From Saururus chinensis (taxonomy: Eukaryota; Streptophyta; Magnoliopsida; Piperales; Saururaceae), in contig CP141150.1 of NCBI GenBank assembly GCA_035235625.1, positions 9,486,001 to 9,550,000 of the forward strand: a stretch of DNA of 64,000 nucleotides. The letters run 5' to 3'. The position numbers and the translations under genes were made by a program. Within the stretch, counting starts at the first letter, position 1; the number at the start of each line of letters is the position of its first letter. Of the stretch, positions 12,201-22,450 are shown piece after piece. The notes under the pieces are model-generated. The model had not been told where the DNA came from. It made no database searches and worked only from the letters and a program-made list of their open reading frames with translations.

Positions 12201-14885
12201 GATAGTGGAAATTTGAGTAGAACTATCAATATAAACCTTATAAACCCAAGCCCCTTTTTATATGATATAAATGAGCTTTTGTAACCAAGTTAGCAGTTAA
12301 AATAAGACAGATGATAATGTTGCTCACAACGAGATAAAGTATATTGCTTGTAGACCTTGCTTTTGTGGTCCTGCACTAGCAAATTCACCATCTTCCACAA
12401 GGCAGCAAAAAAGCATTCACGTTTTTATGTCACTACTATTTTACTCCAATAAACTCAAATCAAAAGAACAAGGTCCTAAACGGTTTTTAAGATGTAAAAG
12501 GTGTCCGAACAATTTATGATTCATGGATGCTAATAATGATCATGATCATGACGAGATAAAGTGTCACATAAGTTTGTTTATAGTACCACACTTGCCAATT
12601 TTCCATCTCTTGCAAGGCATCAAAACAGTGTTCCTAATTTTTATGTCACTACTCTTTTCACGGTGATTTTTATACATTAGATTCAGTATCCCAAAGTACA
12701 ATAATCAGCAATAGTCGAATTTTGAAACATGTGAGCAATCCTACAATTCACTTCCCAAGCAGTTTAGAGATATATACAACCACCTAACCACAGGGAAAGG
12801 GCGCCAGAAAAGATATTTCCGCAAAATAAAATGAAAAAACACACCATGGAATGTGAATAACTACTAGAACTGAGTTCATGTCATCCAATTCAAAGGCAAA
12901 TAAAAAGAATAGAGAGAAGCCTACGTTGCATTTGCAGTATCATAAAGGCGAATGGACTCATCATCACTGGCAGTAACCAGATAATTTGAGGCCTTGTGGA
13001 AATCCATTGAACTAATTTTACAGTTCTGAAAAACCATACAAGAAAACAAAAGCAAATAGTCTATTAGATAACTTGCGGAAATGAAGTTAAAACTGCATTA
13101 CATCATAAAAGATATTATGCAACTGCCAAGGAAATGCGTACTTTTTCCTCCTTTGAAGGCCAAGTAAAGATTTAGTTAAGCATAAGCTATCATTAACTGA
13201 AAACGCAACCAACGGGGTTTTCGTGGGATGGCCGCTTCTGGAAGGGTCTTGAGTTCGCACCCCCACTCCCTTGGCCACCCACCCTGGGTAATATCCTAAT
13301 TTACCCATTGCGTATGATGAATGGGCCTCATACAAACTAAAGGGGATCGGCAGCGGGATTTGGTGCTCTAAGAAGCCCGTTGCCCTGCCCCTTCTAGTCA
13401 GGTCCTACGGACTTGGACACCCCTCATTAACAAAAAATAAAAAAATAACAATAAATAAAAAAATAAAAACACTAAATAATTATATGAACACTCTGCATAT
13501 CCAAAACTCAAAAGTAATTATAAGTCACAAATTCATCACACAAAGAAAGTCAACAATACATTGTAGATTCTCTAGTTAGAATGGTCATGTGACTATGTGA
13601 GCAGACAAGCTTTGACTACTAATAACTGCAGAATTCTGGGCTCATATTGCACATTTTATATTTTTAACTAAACTTTCTGTCATGTATGTGACTGTTCATA
13701 GTACATATATTTTTATATTTTAACTGTCCTTTTGTCATATATGTGCTAAATTAAGAAAAACATCAGAGTGAAGAAACAACTCTAAATATTATACTAACAA
13801 AAATAGATTTGACAAGAAGCTCCATAAATTCCAAATTGTAAGTAAATAAAGAGTACACACTATACAAGATATTAATAGTACACAAAAATTATATACTAGT
13901 TACGTGTATCATGGTTGCTCAATAGGAAAAGAATGAAGATTTAAAGATAGGTCCCATCAATTAACCCAGGCTGTCTCTCCTGACTGAGCAGTTTGTTAGA
14001 AAAGAAAAGGCAATTGTTCCTAATCTTACTCTTGTCCAGGCCTCTAGGTAGCTCAGACACCAAATCCAGAGAAGTGCCAGCTCTTATGATAGTCACACTC
14101 TTATTGTACGCATAAAATCGTGTTAGTTAGATATTGTAACACGACATACCTTTCATCATCTTCAGCCAATTGAAGATATTGTTCTCCAATTGGAGAAGAT
14201 CTAGCATCCTCACCAATTGAAAATGCTAGATCTTCTAAGTCTTCAGAATAGTGGGCTCATGTTGCATGTTTCATATTTAAATTGAAATTTAAATCATTTT
14301 AGTGTACATGATCATGTAAATACGAAATAATGGACTAACGATCTTTATTAGTAAGTCTTGAAATAGAAACGAGGTAGAAAACTAAAAGTGGTAGAACTTA
14401 AGTAGTTCAAGAAATAATTCCACTTCAGTGGACTTATCAAACAGCACGAAGTTACCCATTAAATACAGAAATCACTGGGATACCCAGTAAACCTTTCAAC
14501 GATCTAATTCAAAAAAAAATTTTCGATAAAGGGATCAAATCTCAATCTGGGTCAACAAAATTAGCACCAAACATACCAATTTACTCCCAAAAAATAAAAT
14601 CTTCCAATCGAAACAACAAAAAGAAAATCAAAATTGGAGACAAAAGATGGAACTTCTAACATAGTCTCTGAAGACCGTGCCGACTTCCATGCTCCTAATA
14701 ACCTCGTCCGTCAGCTCCAGCGACACCTTCTCTTCTCCCTCCAACTGACCCCCTTCAATCCACAACACACAATAATATACACAGAACTAATCAATAATTC
14801 AACAAAAAAGCAAATTAGAAGCAGACTGGCAAGGAGAAGAAGAAGAAAGCAGAGATTGCAAATTGAAGGAAAAATTACCAGGCAT
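9253..14885 (-). CDS. S2L: WD40-repeat protein of the Swd2/WDR82 (plant S2L/APRF1) type, COMPASS-like complex component
   Basis: Eleven coding exons on the minus strand: 14879-14885, 14661-14752, 12925-13025, 12023-12123, 11788-11854, 10802-10901, 10584-10697, 10359-10496, 10164-10248, 9910-9959, 9253-9396. They sum to 999 nt, giving 332 aa plus TAG, and all junctions are GT-AG and in frame. WD repeats include [24 protein letters not shown] and [12 protein letters not shown]. The linkers [30 protein letters not shown] and VKWAPGS are signatures of the Swd2/WDR82 family; Arabidopsis has two such genes, APRF1/S2La and S2Lb. Known family role: nuclear adaptor for Set1/COMPASS H3K4 methylation and for transcription-termination complexes. 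The start is unusual: exon 1 supplies only ATG-CCT-G, because exon 2 has no in-frame ATG after an upstream TAG. The length fits the family and no lesion is seen. Which paralogue it is cannot be decided. Confidence 0.9.
13195..13450 (+). mobile_element. Candidate tRNA-derived SINE in an intron of the WD40 gene
   Basis: A GC-rich insert begins near ggggttttcgtgggatggccgc, contains a B-box-like gagttcgcaccc about 35 bp further on, and ends in an A-rich tail (aaaaaataaaaaaataac). Those are the hallmarks of a plant tRNA-derived SINE. It lies in the second intron on the strand opposite to the gene. Flanking duplications were not resolved. Confidence 0.5.
14196..14241. repeat. Perfect-stem hairpin in an intron
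   Basis: agaagatctagcat and atgctagatcttct are exact reverse complements separated by about 15 bases, inside the second intron of the WD40 gene. Adjacent ccaattg repeats extend the symmetry. Confidence 0.6.
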
Positions 14886-14939
14886 TGTTGCACAACAGAG
14901 CAGCGAAATTCGAACTGGTGAAGAAGCTTGCAGAGGAGG

Positions 14940-15130
14940 AGAACTGGAGAAGAAGTGGGCTTTGGCCCTAGAAGAAGTGGGCTTTGGCCCTGGAAGAAGT
15001 CGGTGAGCGCGGGGGATGTCAGTAGTATGATGCACCATGGGCTTCAACGTCAGCCCACGCTTCTGAGCCCACTAAGGCCCACCAGAGCGGCCTACGGTTT
15101 CAAACTTTGCCAATGGTCCAGCCCAACTGC
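14940..15130 (-). promoter_or_regulatory. Probable promoter of the WD40 gene with clustered site II elements
   Basis: Within 170 bp upstream of exon 1 there are seven TGGGCY/RGCCCA motifs, at about 14956, 14978, 15038, 15052, 15066, 15076 and 15120. Two lie in a tandem 22-bp repeat (agaagtgggctttggccct). Site II elements are known TCP-factor targets in promoters of plant housekeeping and ribosomal genes. No clear TATA box was seen. Confidence 0.6.
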
Positions 15131-16640
15131 ATTAGCATGGGAAATTACTAATTTGCCACTCGACAGTCGACACACTAGTTACATCCAAAGATGGATGACA
15201 TCCCTGTATCAAAGCTTTTCTAAATACCGTGTCAAAAAATTAAGAAGCAGCACCCTCAAGCCCCCTCCCTCTAATTTTTGTTTCCCTTCCTTATTTGTAG
15301 AGGTTGGATTTTCTATTATAACTTCTTCATATTTTCTTATGTTTTTAATTCAGGTTGAACCTCACTAAGAAAGAGAAGTACATTTTTCAGTAGGTCTACT
15401 TTTGATGAGTGTGCTACGAATACATACCACAACTCTCCTATTAAATTTTTTATTAATAATAATATGTGGTATCTAAGACCCGATTAGACTATAAGAGGTA
15501 GGGCAATCAGCCTCATTAGACCACTCACTATATACTAATGTAAATTTTGTCCAGTAATACACATAAGATAAATCATGATATAATCGTGGTGGTCAACAAA
15601 GTGGCGGTTCAAACTCAGAACCTGTGCTTCATAGAATTCCACCACCAGCCCCTTGTTGGTTTATTAATCCAGTTTTCATATCACTTGTAGCCAAACCCGA
15701 TAACATTTAAACTTATTAAAGCATTCGTAGCATGTCACAAAAAGAGCTTTTCTTTATTTATATAAAGAATTAGCAGACAGAAGTAATATTAGTTTCAGAA
15801 AATTAAATTCAGAACTTCATGGCTAAACTTCATAAAGAGTATTCCCTCTTCTCTTCATAATTAATATAATAGCTTCATCTAATTTTTCAAAATAAATTAA
15901 AACTAGTTCATTTTTATAAAACCAAATGAAGTAATGTCGGACAGAGGGAGTATAATTCAAGTTTAGCTCCCGCAATGCATTCTCAAGCAAAGTGAGTTAA
16001 TGCTGATTTATCAGAAAAAAGAAAAAAAGTTTCATGCCCCTTAATTGTTTGTTATTGATGGTGGCAACTCATCCTGATTTCAAAGTGCGTTGAATTTTGT
16101 AACAATTTGTTTTTATAGCCATGAACATTGGCATTAGTATAGTGGTTGAGAAAAACTAGTCTACCCTTCACAGTGCTCAACGCCTTCCCGGTTGAAGGAG
16201 GCGGTAGAAGGCTGGCGGTGAAGAGCTCCGGCGATGGCAGGGTGCATGGCTGCTTGGGGATAATAAAAGCTTTCATGTATGTTTTCTTCAGCTGACAGAA
16301 AATTTGACCAATGTAGCAGGCTATGCCTATGTCCATTATATAATTCCACCCTTGTAATTTTCTATAGCATTTCTTAATGATTAGATGCCAATAACAAATT
16401 TCGCACTGCACATGGGATCAAAGACCCATAAAAGCCCAACCACCACAAATTAATTGCAACATAATTCAACAATTTGGCTGCTCATTAAGGTCTCTAAGCC
16501 TGACTAGATTATCAGTCAATCTCTTCCATGCATGCCCATACTTTGTGAAGGTCTTTGATGAGTAGTAATTCTTTAGAACCTAAACAAGGAAGAAAACAAA
16601 GGATTTATTTTGATCAAGATCTCAAATTCCAATCAAGAAC
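15131..16640. other. Intergenic region
   Basis: No supported gene apart from the MITE at 15842-15950. A GC-richer patch at 16160-16260 carries short minus-strand ORFs without family resemblance, possibly a gene relic. Confidence 0.35.
15842..15950. mobile_element. Stowaway-type MITE
   Basis: Ends ttccctcttctcttc and cggacagagggag are inverted, and TA flanks both sides (15840-15841 and 15951-15952). The 109-bp length and TA duplication fit Stowaway. Confidence 0.6.
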
Positions 16641-16698
16641 AAGTCATGTACATCCATATACATCCATCACTGCAGCCCTGCTAGCACAGTTGTGTGAG

Positions 16699-17115
16699 TC
16701 ACACGGCCGGTAATGTTTCAGGTCTCACTTCTACAATGTCACTGGCCACAGAATCCCGGCCACCGTCTTCCGACGAAGACATAGAAGACTTCTTGATAAA
16801 ATCGATACAATCAGCCATAGCCTCACCGTAATGCGATTCTTGTGAGTAATTTGCCCGAAGGACCGCCGAGCAACTATAGGATGAGCCAGTTCCACCACCA
16901 CCACGGCCATTTCCCTTGGAGATAGCCGACAACATAATCAGCCGGAACACAGCTTCCCTGAACCTCTCCAACATCGACGACACCGGCGAGGCGGCGGCAC
17001 GGCTTCCCCTCCCCAGCCGCGGAATGCAAGTGTTGCCCTTCATGGCTGGTCTTCCTCCTTGCCCTCTCATCCCTCTCCTGCCACTCTTCCCCTCTCCGGC
17101 GAGGTCTAAGTCCAT
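16699..17115 (-). CDS. Small plant-specific protein with a SHYxEAxADCIxF motif, paralogue of the gene at 30692
   Basis: A single-exon frame of 138 aa starts at ATGGACTTAGACC (17115); upstream alternatives are non-ATG. The N-terminus is basic and glycine-rich. A conserved core follows at residues 46-62 (LERFREAVFRLIMLSAI), then a Ser-rich linker, SHYGEAMADCIDFIKKSS near residues 95-112, and an acidic tail. The gene at 30692-30925 shares both conserved blocks. Coding support is the high GC against AT-rich flanks and this conservation. I recognise the motif as recurring in short, poorly characterised plant proteins but cannot assign a function. There are no signal peptide or membrane segments. 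A TATA-like tatatatta lies about 85 bases upstream of the ATG. Confidence 0.75.
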   Translation of the reverse strand: MDLDLAGEGKSGRRGMRGQGGRPAMKGNTCIPRLGRGSRAAASPVSSMLERFREAVFRLIMLSAISKGNGRGGGGTGSSYSCSAVLRANYSQESHYGEAMADCIDFIKKSSMSSSEDGGRDSVASDIVEVRPETLPAV

Positions 17116-17192
17116 GCTCACCAGTCCTTTTAAGCACGTAGAGCCTCACCAATTTGCATGAGAATCTTAGGTGATTTCGTAAAGATGCGATG

Positions 17193-17206
17193 CCTTAATA
17201 TATAAT
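17193..17206 (-). promoter_or_regulatory. TATA-like box of the 16699-17115 gene
   Basis: On the minus strand the sequence reads tatatattaaggc, about 85 bases upstream of the chosen ATG. Confidence 0.45.
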
Positions 17207-17209
17207 GTG

Positions 17210-19639
17210 GGCGTGGGACCGGTCTCCAGAGGGACCCACAGAATAGTCAGTTCAATTGTGGTCACATGCTCACATGTGCCTGAGGATTTGTTAATTTGGC
17301 ATAGAGTGGCCACCCCATACAAAAATTGAAATCAACCGACCATGGAGAAGTTAATTTGTCTATACAATTCCATTTCTATTGCGTAAATGGTGAGAGTGTG
17401 AACAATTAATTTCCAGGATAATCATCATTTTTTTGCTACTCACGAGATTTTATCTTAATTTATGCAATACATATGATGAGTAGGCCTTGGACATGCCCGA
17501 TGATATTACAATGAGATATAGTCGTTAAGTGGCCAATTGCTCTAATCCTTTTAGTGTTCTTAAAATTGACTTGGCCACCAACCTAGATTGGTAGCCGGGT
17601 CTGAGTTTGTCCGGTTCAACCAAGCATTAAATTAGGTTCAACTAAATAAATTTAAATTTAACAAGTAAATAACCCGACCTAAAAATTTTACCATTTCGAA
17701 TCAGGTTCTACCGGCTAAGTCGGGTCAATTTTTAAAATACTAATTCCTCCAAGTTAGGTCTTAAAGACTTGAATACAAGTTGGTAAAAAAAAGATAAATT
17801 TATGGTGTATTCAATTCTATCCTTGAGTTAGTATATTCAGGGAGAAAATAGCGGTGGAAAGTATTAGTATTCATGTGATCATTTTGTATCTAGTGCTTTT
17901 ACTGGCTTTGAGACATTTTATGCCCGTTATGCAGCGGTGCTCACGGGAAAGGGAAGAATAGTGAAAGTTTGCTTGTGCTCTTGCCGTTATGTACGCATTT
18001 ATCCAGTATGTTGCCACATAGACCATGGAGCACATACAAGATTGGCAAGTGGGGGCCTTATTATAGGGGCGCTCATGTATGCTACCAAATGATATTGGCA
18101 AGGCAATATGCATTGGAAATGCCATGAACTTCTAGGAACTCTTGCCATGGAACCGAAATTTTCATCAATCGTTGATGATACCAAATGAATGGTGCATTTC
18201 AAGTGCACTAGTTATAAGCAAAAACACAATACAAACTATGCACTTTCATGTACACCATCGATTTGGGGTCATCCACAGCCAGTAAAACTTTACTAGTGAC
18301 GGCATTGATCCAGATTCATCAGTGAATTTGAATTTGATGAAATGGAGTCGCGCCTCAAGGCATGCATGTAGCAAGCGACCCCATTGCCCTCTTTTTTGTG
18401 TCTATATTCCCAATAGTCACAAAGATCTTCATTGAAGGAACTTTACACCATAGATTAAGGGCTTGTTCCCATTTTACCACATTAATAATGAAGCTATAAA
18501 TATAGTGGTTGTTACATTATTTAGTACTCCCTCCTCCATCTTATATCCATAGTTCTATTTAGAAAAATAGTAGTTTTTTTATTGAATGTTGAAACTCACA
18601 TAAAGAAGGAAAAATAGGCCTATGACATTTATATCAAACAAAATTAAGCTATTAAGATAGAAAGAATACTTAGTGATAATGCCACATAATCGGGTTTGGC
18701 CAAGCCTGCTTCCTATATCATTTAGGAAAACCTAACTCAAATATGAACTCAATCCGTCACTACCTAACTTGAACCAACTTAAATATGAAAAAAAAATCCA
18801 CCTTCTCAAGAAAAAGGAGCATTTTGCCATTGAGACTCAGAAATTAAGACAGACCTTCTAACAACCTGCTATTTAATCGACTATACCTTACTCTTTTTTG
18901 TTTGTCTTTGACCCAACAAAAAAAATATAGTCTAAGCTGAGTCAAGGGTCAGGTCATCTGAAACCCTAATAATTATTTAGTTTAAATTTTTGAACCCGAA
19001 CTCACACCATTAAGGTCTGGTCTCACTTTCCCCAACTCAGGTGACATCCCTACATATACACTCAGTCAGCTCACTTGCATGCACCATGTGTTACTATATA
19101 AAACCCTAAAAGAGAAAGTTGCAATCATGTTTCTCATGCATAGAGCTAATAGTTCTACGACAACCTCACCTGGGTAGGAGATTCAGTCCTCATCCATATG
19201 TTCTCCAATGGCATAAGCCTTGTACCTGACACCCTCCCTTACTCTTCTATGTCCTCACCAGCCAAAAGTTTGGGAGTACTGAACTTGTCCCAATTGCTGC
19301 GGAAGCGTTTGGCCCAAATTGGGGCCATGCAAAACGGAGAATACCCCAACTTTTCATAATTCTGTGTGATTCATCAAACAAGAATTCGTATATTAATGAA
19401 AGCAATTCAACCCAATCATGATTCTATGATTATTAAAGTAATAGGGACAATGTAGTTTGTTGTGTACCGCAATTTATGTTACTAATTAAACAAGTCAATG
19501 CACTAAGTTATAATTAGCACTCATTTTGTTCTAAATTAATAGTTTTATTTAATTTTTAAGATAAATTAAAATTAGTTCATTTTAAAAAATATAAATGAAG
19601 CTAATAATGTGGGTTAGAGGGAGTAAATAATTAAATAAT
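17210..19639. other. Intergenic region
   Basis: AT-rich DNA with no gene I can support. It contains a probable MITE at 18527-18666 and, next to MULE 2, a MITE-like stretch at about 19520-19620 (attttgttctaaattaatag to gttagagggagta). Confidence 0.4.
18527..18666. mobile_element. Probable Stowaway-type MITE
   Basis: ctccctcctccatcttatat at the left and aagatagaaagaa at the right, flanked by TA. The termini are only partly complementary, so it is degenerate. Confidence 0.4.
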
Positions 19640-19648
19640 TTTTTAAAA
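19640..19648. repeat. Probable target-site duplication of MULE 2, left
   Basis: tttttaaaa, matching tatttaaaa at 26840-26848 in 8 of 9 positions. Confidence 0.6.
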
Positions 19649-19930
19649 AGAAAAATTATTTAAATAATAATTAAAAAAATATTTACCAAATCGGACTATT
19701 TTAGGAAATATTTATCAAAGTGATATTGTTTTTTGCCACGCAGGCGCCAGCCTGGTGATTTCATCATTCTAAATGACGAAATCGGTTTAACGGTTTATAA
19801 GACAACCCGTTTTCATCCTTCTAAAGGACGAAATTACCTTAAGGCAATTTTATCCTTCTAAACAACGAAATCATGTAACTTTGCATCTCGAGGACATAAG
19901 CGGCTTATATAAAGGACGAAATCAAATTAA
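19649..19930 (+). repeat. MULE 2 left terminal inverted repeat
   Basis: About 280 bp with inverted similarity to about 26530-26839. It has three full palindromic modules, e.g. gatttcatcattctaaatgacgaaatc near 19757, and a half module near 19910. Confidence 0.8.
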
Positions 19931-20149
19931 TTTTTTTAAAAACTAATTTATCCATGTTCATTCATTCAACACGTACACCTGTTCATTCATTTCATGCATA
20001 ACAAACATAACATTAAAGTTATTTACATCAACTAATAAAAATAAACATAAAATAGAAATATTTATCAAATATATTACATCACATGTTAATAAAATATTTA
20101 GTTTAAAAAAACATACAATAAAGCTAATACACTCAATGTCACAATCTCC

Positions 20150-22380
20150 TGCGTCCTAGACCTCGACCTCGACGGTGCTGTATGAGCTCCTTCTCATGAT
20201 CTGCCTACTCCATCTCTAGCTTTGGCTCCAGATGTGGTTTTTGGCTCCAGCTTAGAATAAGTAATATATGGCTCAACATGAGCTGGCCGATGTCATCTAT
20301 AATATAAAATCGGATCTGGCTGAGCTACATGTACAGTGACCGAAAATGATGAACGAGGAGGAGAGCTATGCACTGCTGATGAAGATGGAATATAATGAAA
20401 TGAATCATGTCTCGACTGTGTCTGAGCGGCCTCGTCAACAGGATAATGTGTATGAATATTCGTAATCACCTACTTAAGCAATGGTAAGCTACGAAGGACA
20501 TCATCACGATCCCTAAGCATGGACTGACATGATGCTAATAAGTCTTCACCCAATGTATAGGTGTTAATAGCGTCATCCAAATGCTCATGCGTATGTCACA
20601 CTAAAAGAAGCTATAAAAAATAAATTAAAGATTAGATAACTAATAAATAAGAAATTAAAAAATAATATTATTTAATTAACAAATTTATACTTACCAAAGC
20701 TGCCTCAGACGCACCGCTAGGCTAATATGACATCTCATTTACATCATCACGTGGTAAAATATATCGCCGTGTAATCGGTAAATACCAAGGTGTATATGTT
20801 CTATGAACATCTCGCGATGTTGTAGTCATCTCCCCATAGATAACAATGGCTCTCATATCCTCCCATTGAGCAATATATGGTACATGATATGTAGCCCAAT
20901 CCGTAATATGCCAGCCCTGTCGAGTTATGTGATGAACAAACTCGACGATAGAAGGTGGGACCACTTGCTCCAGGTTAAACTGGTACATCTCCACAATCTC
21001 GTAACATATCAATGGCATTCGCGATAACCACACTTCCCAACCGTTAGTGCATATAGGAGGTAACTTAGTCAATACTTCCGATAAGTACGGCTGCCAAATA
21101 ACATATATAATATATAAAGATAATTAAGTTTAAATAACCTTACATATTTTATAAACATAACAAAAAAATTTCAACATAAAATAAAATTACTTGATAGGGC
21201 CACTGGTGGTTTAACTCCCCTCTATATAATCGTAGGACTCATTGTAGATTTTCCATTCTCCGTTTCTGAACATTCCACCTTAAGGAGTTAAATTTTGAAA
21301 ATGAGTTCAGCATAAGTAAATAAAACCTTCCTACAAAAATTAAAGTATTAAAAATAAATATTCCCTACCTCGCTCCTAATGGAGCACCCTCGATTAAGTG
21401 ATGACCCATCTCAATACTTGGTCGACCGATGTGTAAATGCTCCCATGACCATAGCTATGTCACATAATATGATTAAAGTTATTAAAAAAAGTAAGATATT
21501 ATATGTGCAAAGACATATTTAAAGTGACGAAATCATTTACCTGAAGAAGGGTCAGACATCGATCCCAAAAGTCATGGTCTGGCATGCTTTCCTCAACTCT
21601 TGATATAAAAATGCAAGTGTAGCACTGCCTCATTAATAAGTGCCCGCTATGTCGAAGTATGCAAGGAGGTAGAGATATGCCACGTGTACATGGCTGCTCA
21701 TGGTATCCGTAAATATCGTGGCCCCAAGTAAATGTAAAAAATAGGCCCGTATATGCTGCTTGATAACTATCTCCATAGCATCGGCCGGGAGCTCACAAAA
21801 CTCACCTAAGATCCATCGAAGGCTAACTCGGCTACCACGCATAGATGTAGCAGAAGGAGCTCTACAAAGAATCTAACTAATAAGTCTAAGTGACCTCCTC
21901 TTGTCATGCCCGTCACAAGAAGTCCATCAATGCAAAGTCCTAAGAGAACTGCCACATCCATAAGTGTGATAGTCATCTCTCCATAGGGCAGGTGAAACGT
22001 CTGTGTCTCCCTCCTCCATCTCTCAATGAGAGTTGTCAATAAATGCCGATCGAGACCAACGTACTGTAAATGAATGAAATGTCTAAATCTTGCTTGCTCG
22101 ATATACAGTAACATACGCTCATCTACGGGCCAATGGTGGAGATATCTAAAATGTTCGGTGCACTCAAGGCACCCGGGGTCCTATAATAAATTTTAAAATT
22201 ATAACCCAACATAATTTATAATCTTAAAAAATAAAATAAATTTTAAAAAGAGTTATCATATCTCTCCTCTCCAAATAGAAGCTGACCTATGTGACTCCTA
22301 CTATACAAGTACACTGTCATCAATCGGGTATGGCCCATAAGAAGGCTCTACATGATCCATATGATCTGCAGAGAATTAAG
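20150..22380 (-). pseudogene. Plant mobile domain (PMD, aminotransferase-like) coding region of MULE 2
   Basis: Minus-strand exons show the PMD hallmarks. There is a PYPIDDSVL start (about 22365-22330); GLDRHLLTTLIERWRRETQTFHLP with GEMTITLMDVAVLLGL (about 22050-21930); RGSRVSLRWIL.EF.ELP with IRAYFLHLLGA (about 21840-21715); and a C-terminal block with YEIVEMY and WHITDWATYHVPYI (about 21000-20860). A basic QHRRGRG tail is near 20165. PMDs occur in host proteins of the MAIN/MAIL type and in plant transposons. Here the PMD follows the transposase in the same orientation. The zinc-knuckle frame ends where a gtaaac donor overlaps its stop, so splicing into the PMD as one fusion protein is possible; a separate ORF from the ATG near 22372 is the alternative. 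A frame break after DDSVL and another near 21870 suggest decay, although the second could be an intron. Confidence 0.7.
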
Positions 22381-22450
22381 AGCATATCATCAATCGTAAG
22401 GAACATATAATCATACCTAAAATAGAAAATAAAAAAAATTAATTATATGT

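Noticed and set aside
14928..15368. 146-aa plus-strand ORF upstream of the WD40 gene
   Set aside because: It runs across the site II promoter repeats and shows no protein family features.
16052..16411. 119-aa minus-strand ORF
   Set aside because: Mixed composition without recognisable domain; kept only as a possible relic in the intergenic note.
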